Assembly (NCBI RefSeq): GCF_009939195.1 | Contig: NZ_JAACKC010000001.1 | Coordinates: forward strand, 179,665-243,664 | From: Acinetobacter kanungonis | GTDB lineage: Bacteria > Pseudomonadota > Gammaproteobacteria > Pseudomonadales > Moraxellaceae | Direction of reading: 5' to 3' | DNA length: 64,000 bases | Part shown: in pieces, positions 16,401-24,978 of the stretch | Layout of the letters: every line of letters begins with the position of its first letter | How positions within the stretch are numbered: the stretch's first letter is position 1 | Position numbers and translations under genes: made by a program | The notes under the pieces: generated by a model | Databases searched by the model: none | The model's input: the letters and a program-made list of their open reading frames with translations, nothing else | Told to the model about the DNA's origin: nothing

Positions 16401-17070
16401 CCAAGGCCAAGACCTGACCTTGACCATCCCCAAAGATTTGCACTTCGATATGACGGGCATTTTGCACAAATTTTTCTAAATACAATCCTGCATCTTTAAA
16501 GTTGGCTTGCGCCAAATAGGAAACAGTTTGATAGGCATCTTTCAGTTCTTCAGCATTCCAGACCAAACGCATGCCAATACCACCACCACCCGCGGTGCTT
16601 TTTAGCATCACAGGGTAGCCAATCTGTTCGGCTTGTGCCAAAGCTTCCGCCTCATCTGCCAACAAGCCACTCCCCGGTAAAAGCGGCACTTGGCTCTGAA
16701 TCGCCAATTCACGTGCAGTATGCTTTAAACCAAAACTGCGCATTTGGGCAGAAGTCGGACCAATAAAGGCAATTCCTGCGGCCTCACATAAGTCACAAAA
16801 CTCGGCATTTTCGGATAAAAAGCCATAGCCGGGGTGAATCGCTTCTGCCCCAGTCTGCTGTGCGACTTGCAGGATTTTTTCAATATTTAAATAACTTTGG
16901 CTGGCGGGTGCTGCACCAATACAAACGGCTTCATCCGCCATGGTTACATGCAAAGAGTCTCGGTCTGCTTCGGAATAAACAGCAACCGATTGAATCCCTA
17001 ATTTCTTGAGGGTGCGGATTACTCGGCAAGCAATCGCACCACGGTTGGCTATCAGAACTTTATTAAACAT
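13465..17070 (-). CDS. Biotin-dependent guanidine (urea-type) carboxylase
   Basis: This 1201-residue enzyme has the domain order of urea carboxylase. A biotin carboxylase occupies about 1-450 (VLIANRGAIACRVIRTL, ATP-grasp loop AGGGGIGMRLV). A KipI/KipA-like carboxyltransferase occupies about 455-1110. A biotinyl domain at the C-terminus has VIEAMKIEI with the biotinylated lysine at 1164. It carboxylates its substrate with bicarbonate and ATP. The guanidine-I riboswitch and two DUF1989 partners indicate that the physiological substrate is guanidine, giving carboxyguanidine, as shown for other members of this operon type; urea would be a poor or secondary substrate. Five bases separate it from the upstream deiminase gene. 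No allophanate hydrolase gene follows it here. Confidence 0.88.
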   Translation of the reverse strand: MFNKVLIANRGAIACRVIRTLKKLGIQSVAVYSEADRDSLHVTMADEAVCIGAAPASQSYLNIEKILQVAQQTGAEAIHPGYGFLSENAEFCDLCEAAGIAFIGPTSAQMRSFGLKHTARELAIQSQVPLLPGSGLLADEAEALAQAEQIGYPVMLKSTAGGGGIGMRLVWNAEELKDAYQTVSYLAQANFKDAGLYLEKFVQNARHIEVQIFGDGQGQVLALGERDCSVQRRNQKVIEETPAPHLSDEQRDYLQQVAIQLMQSVHYRSAGTVEFVMDTDTQEFYFLEVNTRLQVEHGVTEQVYAVDLVEWMVTLASGDWAAPTEALLSQGHSIQVRLYAEDPIKNFQPSAGLLTEVEFDPDCRVETWVETGSNVSSYYDPMIAKIIVTAVDRDTAIQAMSAGLANTQVAGIETNLEYLQNIVAGEVFLAGTQTTRFLNSFEWKTQKIEVLQAGIQTSIQDVTGRLGYWDVGVPPSGAIDPFSLNVANQLLGNEKNTAGLECTLQGPSLKFHCDSQIVLTGGEMPSTLDGLSIPMWQTVNVKKGQILKCGKISTGCRSYIGVKGGFKVPEYLGSQATFTLGQFGGHAGRNLLVGDMLPITSFSDQPLHALNQAQIPTFNSHWEIAVMYGPHGAPDFFTNQDIETFFEDEFEIHFNSSRTGIRLIGPKPEWAREDGGEAGLHPSNIHDNAYAIGAIDFTGDMPIILGPDGPSLGGFVCPAVVIHSELWKLGQLKAGDKVKFVPVSYHQAKQLNQDYQVMLDAPLPESIHYAQAVQAEPITLNHVILDTFKGDGIRPDVVYRPAGNHYLLVEYGELVLDLNLRFRIHALMQWMKEQNIKGIIDLTPGIRSLQIHYDCLVLDQTDLLRLLEVAEEQIPNIAEMQVPSRTVYLPLAWEDSQTQLATERYSQIVRADAPWCPDNIEFIRRINGLDSKQAVKDVVYNASYLVMGLGDVYLGAPVATPLDPRQRLVTTKYNPARTWTPENAVGIGGAYMCVYGMEGPGGYQFVGRTTQMWSRYRKNANFEEGKPWLLRFFDQIKFYEVSEAELMQMREDFKAGRLNLRVEEGVLNLKEYNQFLQENAETIQAFKHTQQSNFEAERRRWHEAGLAEYVSESLDAVDDGEAVLIPDGGCAVESHMPGSIWKIECQAGDVVEEGATLAVIEAMKIEIPILAPERMKVEAITIEKGQTVKTGQVLFTLAPVA

Positions 17071-17075
17071 GGTGC

Positions 17076-17726
17076 TTACTCCGCAGCTTCACGCACAATC
17101 AGTTGGATGGGCGTTGGGTTATAGGCATTACACGGATTATTCAACTGAGGACAATTTGAAATCAGTACAATCAAATCCATCTGCGCTTGAATTTCCACAT
17201 ATTTCCCTGCGGCTGAAATGCCATCATCAAATTTCAAATGACCATCTGCGGTGACTGGTACATTCATAAAGAAATTAATGTTCGGACCAATATGGCGCAC
17301 ATTTAAACCATGCTTTAACGCCACAGGGTGTTTCGCCAAGGCATACATGAAATTATTGCGGCAGCTATGCATCGGGTAAGTGTCATGCGCATAACGAACC
17401 GTGTTGCTTTCACAAGAACATGCACCACCAAGTGTGTCATGTCGACCACAATTATCATCGTGAATCACGGCCATCGGTCGAGCCAAATTACTATAAAGAG
17501 TCGTACCTTTTTCTAAATAAATCTGACGGTTCATCGCCAAAGTATCAGTGGCGCTATAGCGTTCTTCTGGATTTTCAGCACTGATAAACAACGTATCCAC
17601 CGCCTGATTGCCTTCTAAATCGATAATGCGGAAATATTGCCCTTGTTTAACCTCACACATCCATGCTTCGCCCGCAGGACATACTTCACTTAACACTGTT
17701 TTTTCAAAATTTTGTAATACGGTCAT
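17076..17726 (-). CDS. cgdB: Carboxyguanidine deiminase subunit (DUF1989, urea-amidolyase-associated protein 2 type)
   Basis: The 216-residue DUF1989 protein has the family cysteine/histidine pattern: HDDNCGRHDTLGGACS, NFFMNVPV, and a late CPQLNNPCNAYNPTPI that resembles metal-binding motifs of the family. Together with its paralogue encoded just upstream it forms the heteromeric carboxyguanidine deiminase that converts carboxyguanidine to allophanate plus ammonia; this function is established for homologues once called UAAP1 and UAAP2. It follows the other subunit by 18 bases and precedes the carboxylase by five, so the three genes form one operon. Which subunit corresponds to CgdA and which to CgdB is assigned by gene order and length and is less certain. 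Confidence 0.82.
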   Translation of the reverse strand: MTVLQNFEKTVLSEVCPAGEAWMCEVKQGQYFRIIDLEGNQAVDTLFISAENPEERYSATDTLAMNRQIYLEKGTTLYSNLARPMAVIHDDNCGRHDTLGGACSCESNTVRYAHDTYPMHSCRNNFMYALAKHPVALKHGLNVRHIGPNINFFMNVPVTADGHLKFDDGISAAGKYVEIQAQMDLIVLISNCPQLNNPCNAYNPTPIQLIVREAAE

Positions 17727-17744
17727 GACTGTTCTCCCCTGTGT

Positions 17745-18488
17745 TTAGCAAGCATCAGATAATGCGAAATAACGTGCATTGTTTTGAAATGCACGCTGGT
17801 TTTGGGCACATGAATCACGACAAATATCATGCTCATTCAGAGGATTGGCTTTAAACAGGGAAAGCTGAATGTCCGCAGGTTGATAGTGAGGAGTTTGATC
17901 TAAAGCATGCGGTGCAGCAGACAAGAACACCAAACAATCCATTTCAAAGCGCAGCTCAATCACCTGATCGGTATTATCAGCAGTCACATAAGAGAGTTCG
18001 CCCGCATCATTCGGCGCAACTTTGGAAAATAAATTTAGGGTGGCGCTTAAGTCAGTTTGTCCTAGAGAACTCTTCGCCATTTCCACCAATAAGCCATCGA
18101 CGCCACTTTGATACATGGCATTGCGTGCAGCTTGAAAGTTCTGCTGACCATATTGTGCTGCAATCTGTTCGGCACGACTTGCACCACACAACACATCATT
18201 CCAACCATGTTCATCCGTGACAATCGAAGCCATGACACGACCAAGATCTGAATACAGCACATGCCCTGCGCTTAAATACGCGGTATGTTGTCCCTTCAAA
18301 CTGTCTGGCATGTTAAAGCGCTCCAGTTTATCGGCAGCATTGACACAGAACAGTGAAACATTGGCATGTGCGGAAAGTGCTTGAAAATGAAGAACCGCAC
18401 CTTTTTGAATACGTCCCGACCAGTGATGCCCACCCGGCAAAACCTCAGTCCAGAGTGTTTGATTATTATGATATTGCTGTAAGCCCAT
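17745..18488 (-). CDS. cgdA: Carboxyguanidine deiminase subunit (DUF1989, urea-amidolyase-associated protein 1 type)
   Basis: This 247-residue DUF1989 protein is the first gene of the guanidine-I-controlled operon. It starts with ATG at 18488 after a good GAGG ribosome site. The N-terminal half contains the family core (VLPGGHHWSGRIQKGAVLHF and DVLCGASRAEQIAAQYGQ), and the C-terminus has CLVFLSAAPHALDQ plus a cysteine-bearing NEHDICRDSCAQN. The HDxxxG/GGACS cysteine motif of its partner is only partly kept (HGWNDVLCGAS), as expected for two diverged subunits. With the second subunit it should hydrolyse carboxyguanidine to allophanate and ammonia in the cytoplasm. The cgdA symbol is by operon position. 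Confidence 0.8.
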   Translation of the reverse strand: MGLQQYHNNQTLWTEVLPGGHHWSGRIQKGAVLHFQALSAHANVSLFCVNAADKLERFNMPDSLKGQHTAYLSAGHVLYSDLGRVMASIVTDEHGWNDVLCGASRAEQIAAQYGQQNFQAARNAMYQSGVDGLLVEMAKSSLGQTDLSATLNLFSKVAPNDAGELSYVTADNTDQVIELRFEMDCLVFLSAAPHALDQTPHYQPADIQLSLFKANPLNEHDICRDSCAQNQRAFQNNARYFALSDAC

Positions 18489-18514
18489 TGCTGTTACCTC
18501 TTCGGTGGATTCGC

Positions 18515-18607
18515 ATGACCTCCCGGGCTTTTATCCCTCCGTGTAGTTCTTTCGAACCGTGAACTCTCGGTCTCGGACATACGCGCACGTATCGGAACCC
18601 TAGATCA
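18515..18607 (-). ncRNA. Guanidine-I (ykkC) riboswitch
   Basis: On the minus strand the leader contains the conserved blocks of the ykkC aptamer in order: CTAGGGTTCCG, GTCCGAGACCGAGAG, and ACGGAGGGATAAAAGCCCGGGAGG. These are near-exact consensus matches. The predicted transcript start (about 18618) lies about a dozen bases upstream. No T-run terminator follows before the ATG at 18488, so control is probably at translation of the first deiminase gene. Confidence 0.95.
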
Positions 18608-18628
18608 CTTTTTTCATAGTCATGATTA

Positions 18629-18645
18629 AGCAAAGGCTGTGCCAA
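18629..18645 (-). promoter_or_regulatory. Sigma-54 promoter of the guanidine carboxylase operon
   Basis: On the minus strand TTGGCACAGCCTTTGCT is a near-perfect -24/-12 element. It predicts a start near 18618, just before the riboswitch aptamer. Confidence 0.85.
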
Positions 18646-18648
18646 TTT

Positions 18649-18678
18649 AGTATTACGATTTTTCGCATTCGTAATACT
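18649..18678. promoter_or_regulatory. NikR-like operator upstream of the carboxylase promoter
   Basis: AGTATTACG-N12-CGTAATACT repeats exactly the half-sites and spacing of the site at 5404-5433. It ends three to four bases before the -24 element, so here it sits upstream of the promoter, unlike the other two copies, which cover the start point. It could still occlude sigma-54 polymerase or affect enhancer looping. Confidence 0.82.
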
Positions 18679-18699
18679 ATTTTTGAGCGAAGATGAGGC

Positions 18700-18730
18700 A
18701 AAAGAAAAAAACTGGTGCTTTTGTGCACCA
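18700..18730 (-). terminator. Terminator of the diguanylate cyclase gene
   Basis: On the minus strand TGGTGC-ACAAAA-GCACCA is followed by GTTTTTTTCTTTT, 54 bases past the stop codon. Confidence 0.8.
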
Positions 18731-18783
18731 CAAATACAACATTTTAAAAATAATGATAAAAGAAATGGATGATCTAGTTTTGA

Positions 18784-19848
18784 TTAACTCATTTCACAAA
18801 CGTATTGCACGCCATCACGTCCTTGGCGTTTGACTTCGTATAAAGCCTGATCTGCCATCTTCAGCCAGTCGGTCGTCGAACGCGCGGCTGCCGCAGAAGA
18901 AATCCCAATACTGATACTCATGCGAAAATCGGGATTACTGGGTAATCTGAAATGTCGTACTTTATCCAAAATGGTTTGAGACAGTTGCATAATTTCCTGC
19001 GAACTACTGTCCATGACAATCACTGCTAACTCATCTCCCCCAAAACGGGCAGGAATGTCCTTGGTTTGAATCGATTCTCTTAAAATATTAGACAGCTCAA
19101 TCAGCACATAATCCCCCATTTCATGCCCGTAGGTATCATTAATTTCCTTAAAATGATCCACATCAATCAGCATCAAAAACGCTGTATGATTGCCGCGTTG
19201 GGTTTGAACAAAAGTACTGGCTAGACGTTGCTCGAACAAACGGCGGTTGGGAATATGTAAGCGCGGATCCATTAAGGCAATCCGTTCAAACTGGCGGTTC
19301 TTCTGGCTTAAATTGGTCGATAATTTTCGAGACAGCACACTTAGCGCAATTAAATATAGCGTGGCTAATGGAATGGTCAGCCAAACGGTATGTGGACTAA
19401 AAGTGAGCGTCAGAGGCATGCCCACTAATAACCAAATACCAAACAAAGAAACAGTAAAGCCTAAAATGGATGGTGCTAAAAGTTTCCATCCACCTGCGGC
19501 ATAACGGTCGGCAATAAACACCGCCAAAATAATAAAAGATGGCATCGGACTTAAACCCATCACGCCAATCCACGCTCCACCAAACATGGTGTCTAAAATC
19601 AAACTGGTTTGTTCTGTTTTAACAGGGTCACTTGAATTTTTACTAATGAGATAAGCCAAACTCGGCCAGATAAATGCATTGATCCCCAGTAATACTAAAA
19701 AGCCCGTGCCATAATGCATATCCAATAAAACCGAATACATCGGCAAGAAACATAAAAATGTCCCTAACTGCCGCATGATAAAAATTCGTTTTAAAAATCT
19801 TTTCGTTCGCGTTTGTAATAATTCTTCATCAGGAACGATGTAAGACAT
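18784..19848 (-). CDS. Diguanylate cyclase with MASE2-like membrane sensor
   Basis: The 354-residue protein has an N-terminal membrane region of about five to six helices, opening with an FLKRIFIMRQLGTFLCFLP stretch typical of MASE2 (AdrA/YaiC type), and a C-terminal GGDEF domain at about 190-350. The active-site loop reads RFGGDELAV, so the usual phenylalanine is leucine; the catalytic GGDE core is kept. Other substrate and metal positions (LIDVDHFKEINDTYGHEMGD) are canonical. It should make cyclic di-GMP at the inner membrane. It stands alone with its own terminator. Confidence 0.88.
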   Translation of the reverse strand: MSYIVPDEELLQTRTKRFLKRIFIMRQLGTFLCFLPMYSVLLDMHYGTGFLVLLGINAFIWPSLAYLISKNSSDPVKTEQTSLILDTMFGGAWIGVMGLSPMPSFIILAVFIADRYAAGGWKLLAPSILGFTVSLFGIWLLVGMPLTLTFSPHTVWLTIPLATLYLIALSVLSRKLSTNLSQKNRQFERIALMDPRLHIPNRRLFEQRLASTFVQTQRGNHTAFLMLIDVDHFKEINDTYGHEMGDYVLIELSNILRESIQTKDIPARFGGDELAVIVMDSSSQEIMQLSQTILDKVRHFRLPSNPDFRMSISIGISSAAAARSTTDWLKMADQALYEVKRQGRDGVQYVCEMS

Positions 19849-20031
19849 ATTTAACCTAATGCTAAATGAGAATAATTTCCTCTAATGTAGCAAATTTTAT
19901 TCCCTAATTAATCTCTAATCTTATAAAAAAGTTGATATTTCTCACTTTTTGAGACTGTGACTCATTCTTATAAATTTATAAATACAATGCCTGAAGTTTT
20001 TAGTTATCGTCTGATGAGCAAAGCCAATATA

Positions 20032-20067
20032 AAAAGCACAAGTGCAAATCATCACACCTGTGCTTTT
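20032..20067 (-). terminator. Terminator of the MFS transporter gene
   Basis: AAAAGCACA and TGTGCTTTT form a 9-bp stem with an 18-base loop; on the minus strand it is followed by TTTTTATATT. Confidence 0.7.
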
Positions 20068-20084
20068 ATTTTACAGCTACGGTT

Positions 20085-21311
20085 TTATCCCACGCTTTCA
20101 TTCTGCTCTTGTTTGGCTTTAAAGCGCGATAACGAAGTCACGGCAATGGCTGAAAGCACAATCCCCGGTGCACTTGCCATCAAAATGCCTGTGGTTCCTA
20201 AACCTAATGCCAGAATTTTTCCTGTCAGCAATGGACCCGTCATTGCCCCTAACCGACCTAAAGAAATGGCGCTACCTACCCCAGTCACTTTGCCAGAGCC
20301 TGAGTAAAAAATGGGAGAAATACCGTAAAGGATCGATTGACCACCCGTAGAAAAAATACCACCCAACACCCCTGCAATAATTAATACCGTCGCGACCTTA
20401 CTGGTAAACAGTAATAATATGGCGATAAACAAACCTGTGTAGATAATGGCTGCCATTTGCCATAATTTTAGACGGTCTAACAAATATCCAAAGCCCAACG
20501 TTCCTATTACAGCACCCACTTGGAATACCAGCATGACTAAAAATGCTTGTTGCTTTTCTAGGCCTTGTTCCATCAGTAAGTTCGGTAACCAGCTAATTAA
20601 AATATAGTTCACCATTAAGGTAAAAAAGAAGCTGACCCAGAGGGGTAAAGTCTGTTTAAATTTTTGCTGTTGAAATAACACTTCTGTCATTGCAGGCACA
20701 GATGCTGTGTCTATTTGCTCTGAAAGTACTACTGGCTTCGGCTTATCTTTTAAAATAAATGCCATAAAGGGAATCAGGACCAATGGCGTTATTCCACCAA
20801 TCAGGAACAGGGTTTGCCATGGAATATCTTTAAAATAAATCGCCAATCCTGCTACAAAGATTGCCCCGACAGGCAAACCACAATACATCAAACTGTTTAA
20901 TTTACCTCGGTTGGCTTCAGTCGCTTCATCACCCACCACTGAAATCATAGTCGGCATTGCTGCGCCTAAACCTAATCCCGTAAAAAAGCGCGCAAGATAT
21001 AAAATTTCCACATTGGGTGCGACTGCACTGATGCTAAAAAATACCCCAAAAATTGCAATCGAGAGCATTAGCACTTTCTTTTGCCCTAGATAATCTGCAA
21101 TGCGTCCACCAAAGAATGCACCAAACAGCATGCCAAATACACCAAGGCTGAACACATAACCCATTTGTACTTGATCTAATCCAAAGGTTGCTGCGATTCC
21201 TTTTGCTGCAATACCAGGTGCTTGTAGGTCAAAGCCTTCAAAAAATGCTACCCAGAAACACAAAAATACGGTGAGGAATTTCTGCATTTTTCCCGTATTT
21301 GTTTGAGCCAT
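20085..21311 (-). CDS. MFS transporter, aromatic acid:H+ symporter (AAHS) type
   Basis: This roughly 408-residue inner-membrane protein has twelve helices and the MFS signature loop GGRIADYLGQKKVLM between TM2 and TM3. The TM1 motif FFEGFDLQAPGIAAKGIA, with its FD, is characteristic of aromatic-acid symporters such as MhpT, PcaK and BenK. I chose the ATG at 21311 because GGAG lies seven bases upstream; longer in-frame starts lack a ribosome site. No catabolic genes are adjacent, so the aromatic substrate cannot be named. Confidence 0.82.
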   Translation of the reverse strand: MAQTNTGKMQKFLTVFLCFWVAFFEGFDLQAPGIAAKGIAATFGLDQVQMGYVFSLGVFGMLFGAFFGGRIADYLGQKKVLMLSIAIFGVFFSISAVAPNVEILYLARFFTGLGLGAAMPTMISVVGDEATEANRGKLNSLMYCGLPVGAIFVAGLAIYFKDIPWQTLFLIGGITPLVLIPFMAFILKDKPKPVVLSEQIDTASVPAMTEVLFQQQKFKQTLPLWVSFFFTLMVNYILISWLPNLLMEQGLEKQQAFLVMLVFQVGAVIGTLGFGYLLDRLKLWQMAAIIYTGLFIAILLLFTSKVATVLIIAGVLGGIFSTGGQSILYGISPIFYSGSGKVTGVGSAISLGRLGAMTGPLLTGKILALGLGTTGILMASAPGIVLSAIAVTSLSRFKAKQEQNESVG

Positions 21312-21576
21312 AATTGATCTCCATTCAATAGTTTGCAAGTTGGCTAAACTTGTAGGGCTATTTTGAAAGGTATCACTGGCGAGAAATAGCACGACAATGG
21401 TCGGGTTTAATTTGCATGTGCCAAGCAGTTTAAAAAAATTAAGAGCTAAAAGCTTATTTCTTTATAGTTTTAAGCGATTAAATATTATTAAAATTATTAT
21501 TTTTCATGTAGATAAGAAATGGAAAGCTATTCGCTATCATGCCATTACTAAAAATGATGATCCTCATTTTTGCATA

Positions 21577-21604
21577 AAAAAACCCGCTCTCAAGCGGGTT
21601 TTCT
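21577..21604. terminator. Terminator of mnmG
   Basis: AAAACCCGCT-CTCA-AGCGGGTTTT is flanked by A and T runs just beyond the mnmG stop. Confidence 0.88.
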
Positions 21605-21618
21605 CAAGTCAAATTAGC

Positions 21619-23499
21619 TTAAGCCGATTTCTTGGTTTGTGCATTCTTACGAATCGTAATCATCACCAACTGCACTGCTGCTGGTGTCACACCAGGAATA
21701 CGGCTAGCTTGTGCTAAAGTATCTGGACGGACATCTTTCAGCTTTAAGGTGATTTCACGAGAAAGACCTGAAACCACATCATAGTTAAAATCGGCTGGAA
21801 TTTTGGTTTCTTCCAAACGCTTCATTTGCGCGACATCTTCATGCTGACGGTTAATATAACCTTCGTATTTCACCGCAATTTCAATCTGGTCACCTACTTG
21901 TGGTGACACTTCAGAGCCAGTCAATTCTGCAATTTGAGCAAATGAAATATTTGGACGTTTTAACAGATCAATCGCGCTACATTCTTTCGACAAGTCAGCA
22001 CCCGTCATTTCAACAAACTTTTTACCCATTGGGTTGTTTGGTGCAGCCCATAAATGCTGTAAACGACCTGTTTCTGTTTCAACCGCTTCCATTTTTTCAC
22101 AGTAAGCTGCCCAACGAACGTCATCCACCAAGCCCATTTCACGACCCACTGGGGTTAAGCGCTGATCCGCATTGTCTTCACGCAACATCAAACGGTATTC
22201 CGCACGTGAGGTAAACATACGGTACGGTTCTTTGGTACCCAATGTAATCAAGTCGTCAACCAGTACGCCCATATAGGCTTCATCACGTTTTGGCGTCCAT
22301 TGTTCTTGATCCCATGCACGACGTGCAGCATTCAGACCTGCCAATAGACCCTGCGCACCCGCTTCTTCATAACCTGTCGTACCATTAATCTGACCTGCAA
22401 AATACAGGTTGTTAATCGCCTTAGTTTCTAAAGTAAATTTAAGTGCTTGCGGGTTGAAGTAATCATATTCAATCGCATAACCAGGACGCAAAATATGCGC
22501 ATTTTCCATACCACGAATTGAACGTACCAATTCAAATTGCACATCAAATGGTAAAGAGGTCGAAATACCGTTTGGATATAATTCGTGTGTATCTAAACCT
22601 TCTGGCTCTAAGAAAACTTGATGCGAATCTTTGTCCGAGAAACGGTGAATTTTATCTTCAATCGATGGGCAGTAACGTGGACCAACCCCTTCAATCACAC
22701 CTGTGTACATTGGTGAACGGTCTAAACCACCACGAATAATGTCATGGGTTTTTTCATTGGTATGTGTGATGTAACAGTTCACTTGTTCTGGGTGCATAGA
22801 CGCGTCACCCATAAACGACATCACTGGTGATGGGAAATCACCCGGTTGTGGTGTCATCACAGAGAAATCTACTGAACGTGCATCAATACGTGGCGGTGTA
22901 CCCGTTTTTAAACGACCAACAGGAAGGTTTAATTCACGTAAACGTGCTGCAAGCGCAATAGAAGGAGGATCACCAGCACGACCACCGCTCGATTTTTCCA
23001 AACCAACGTGAATCACGCCGCCCAAGAATGTGCCTGTAGTCAGTACAACCGTTTTCGCATCAAAGCGAATACCCATTTGCGTTACTACACCTTTAACGGT
23101 ATCGCCTTCTACAATCAGGTCATCAGCCGCTTGCTGGAAAATATCCAAATTGGCTTGGTTTTCTAAAGTCTCGCGAATTGCAGCTTTATAACGCACACGG
23201 TCAGCCTGTGCACGTGTTGCACGTACTGCTGCACCTTTACGCGAGTTCAGAATACGGAACTGAATACCGCCTTTATCGGCAGCTAGCGCCATCGCACCGC
23301 CTAAGGCATCAATTTCACGAACAAGGTGTGATTTACCAATACCACCAATGGCTGGGTTACAGCTCATCTGCCCTAAAGTCTCAATGTTATGAGTCAAGAG
23401 TAAAGTCTGTCGACCCATACGCGCCGCAGCAAGCGCTGCTTCCGTACCTGCGTGACCGCCACCGATAACAATGGCATCGTAAACTTTAGGATAATGCAT
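21619..23499 (-). CDS. mnmG: tRNA uridine-5-carboxymethylaminomethyl modification enzyme MnmG (GidA)
   Basis: The 626-residue FAD protein begins with the dinucleotide-binding motif [19 protein letters not shown]. It contains the family signatures [22 protein letters not shown] and [20 protein letters not shown] and ends in the helical MnmE-binding domain. With MnmE it installs the cnm5/cmnm5 group on U34 of certain tRNAs. Length matches the E. coli enzyme. It is transcribed alone here; mnmE is not in the window. Confidence 0.97.
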   Translation of the reverse strand: MHYPKVYDAIVIGGGHAGTEAALAAARMGRQTLLLTHNIETLGQMSCNPAIGGIGKSHLVREIDALGGAMALAADKGGIQFRILNSRKGAAVRATRAQADRVRYKAAIRETLENQANLDIFQQAADDLIVEGDTVKGVVTQMGIRFDAKTVVLTTGTFLGGVIHVGLEKSSGGRAGDPPSIALAARLRELNLPVGRLKTGTPPRIDARSVDFSVMTPQPGDFPSPVMSFMGDASMHPEQVNCYITHTNEKTHDIIRGGLDRSPMYTGVIEGVGPRYCPSIEDKIHRFSDKDSHQVFLEPEGLDTHELYPNGISTSLPFDVQFELVRSIRGMENAHILRPGYAIEYDYFNPQALKFTLETKAINNLYFAGQINGTTGYEEAGAQGLLAGLNAARRAWDQEQWTPKRDEAYMGVLVDDLITLGTKEPYRMFTSRAEYRLMLREDNADQRLTPVGREMGLVDDVRWAAYCEKMEAVETETGRLQHLWAAPNNPMGKKFVEMTGADLSKECSAIDLLKRPNISFAQIAELTGSEVSPQVGDQIEIAVKYEGYINRQHEDVAQMKRLEETKIPADFNYDVVSGLSREITLKLKDVRPDTLAQASRIPGVTPAAVQLVMITIRKNAQTKKSA

Positions 23500-23761
23500 A
23501 GTGGTATAGAGAGAAGTAAAAAGAATGACAGAACATTATATCAAATTTTGCTGGATAAGTTGACAAAGCTAGTCAATTTTATTTTTAAACATTCCATCTC
23601 CAATGTTGCATATCACTACATAAACACTATTGAATCGTCTATTAATTAAGCAATTAAACACAAATTCTCTGCACTTTTTACCTGATTTACACTGTTTTAT
23701 TTTGTCTATTTTTTATCCTATTAATTAATAACATTAGAAACAAAGGAACAAGGTACGCATC

Positions 23762-24106
23762 ATGAATAAGAATGTTCTACTCTCTGCTGTTCTCTGCGGT
23801 TTATGTCTCGCGCCATTTGCAACCCAAGCAAATGATAAAGTTGAAACAACCTACAACGCCCAAAAATACATGCAACTTTGTAAAGGTAAGTCTCAAGGTA
23901 CTTGGGTGAGTTTTGCCTACCGCGGAATTATTTGGAATGGTACCTGTGAGCCACAGTTTTTTAGTATGAATAAAGCCGTCAAAGGCAATGAAACCGAATT
24001 AATGACTGCATGTCAAATGGATATGGCAACCAAATCTGTCATGATCAATGGTATGGAAGTGAAAGGGAAATGTGCACTCGGCTTTACCCCACCCCATCCT
24101 AAATAA
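23762..24106 (+). CDS. Small secreted protein, unknown function
   Basis: The 114-residue product has a clear Sec signal peptide (LLSAVLCGLCLAPFATQA, cleavage after ANA/ATQA near residue 23) and a mature domain of about 90 residues with four cysteines (CKG, CEP, CQM, CALG) that could form two disulfides. An AAGGAACAAGG ribosome region precedes the ATG. I do not recognise a characterised family. It should be periplasmic or secreted. Confidence 0.7.
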   Translation: MNKNVLLSAVLCGLCLAPFATQANDKVETTYNAQKYMQLCKGKSQGTWVSFAYRGIIWNGTCEPQFFSMNKAVKGNETELMTACQMDMATKSVMINGMEVKGKCALGFTPPHPK

Positions 24107-24978
24107 ACACCACGTATTCCCAAGTTATCCTCCACAAAGTGGTCATCGGTTGTACGCCTTTGACCATTTTTATTTTGTCTTTATAAAACAATCCGTAATT
24201 CAACTATTCTCAACATGATGCTTACTGATTAACACTGATGTGAAATCTTTTTAATTCAAATAAAACAGTCACAAAGGATCAATAAAAATTATATTTAAGA
24301 CGCTTTCACTCTTTTAGCTCCATCTTAAAGGAAAAGCTTTTTATGGTGATTGACTCTATTCGAAGAGCTTCTCAACGTAGTCTATTGATGGGCAAGATTG
24401 AAAAATGATTTTGATATTCGATAAAACTCTAAGTGCCTTACCTGGTATCCTTTAATAGTCAGCAATTCAAAAATCATCTTTCCCTTTTTCTTTTCATTAA
24501 CGTCAGTAGAAATAAGCATCAGATCAATTTGAGTACCGCTCGGTCACGTTTTACTGTTATTTTGAGCACAATTTGCACTTGCTAAATTTAAATGTAGATG
24601 CCTTTTCTTGATATGACACATTACCTAACTGCAACGCTTAAAATCTTGGAAAATTTAAACATTATCCATTAATCATTGAAAAGTAATTACTTATAGCTGT
24701 GGCGCGAGCTTCCATGAAAATGAAGCATTTAAGCAAGCGTGTCGTTCATCACAATAATGCTTAAAAATCGCAAAATAAATATCCACATCCTCTCCAACAC
24801 AGCACTGCGCATAAAGGTCATTTGCAATTGATTTGAATTGATTATGATCAAAGGGATTGTGTATCGCTATGTGCGAAAGACCCTCACAAAAATATTGCAC
24901 ACAATCTCAATCACAAAAACTCAGGATCGAGTTTGACTGATTTTAAAAATTAAATTGATTAAACAATAGGAATAAAGA
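24107..24978. other. 872-base spacer without a convincing gene
   Basis: This AT-rich spacer lies between the small secreted protein and the BASS transporter. A 69-codon frame on the minus strand (24691-24900, GTG start) has a poor ribosome site and no recognisable features, so I do not call it. I see no terminator with a clean T-run directly after 24106, no tRNA and no transposase remnant. The BASS promoter must lie near the right end. Confidence 0.5.

Noticed and set aside
18713-18730. TGGTGC-N6-GCACCA as an NtrC enhancer site for the sigma-54 promoter
   Set aside because: Half-sites are in the opposite orientation to NtrC sites (GCACC-N5-GGTGC), and a T-run makes it the diguanylate cyclase terminator.
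24691-24900. 69-residue minus-strand frame in the spacer before the BASS gene
   Set aside because: GTG start, weak ribosome site, no signal peptide, domain or neighbour support.
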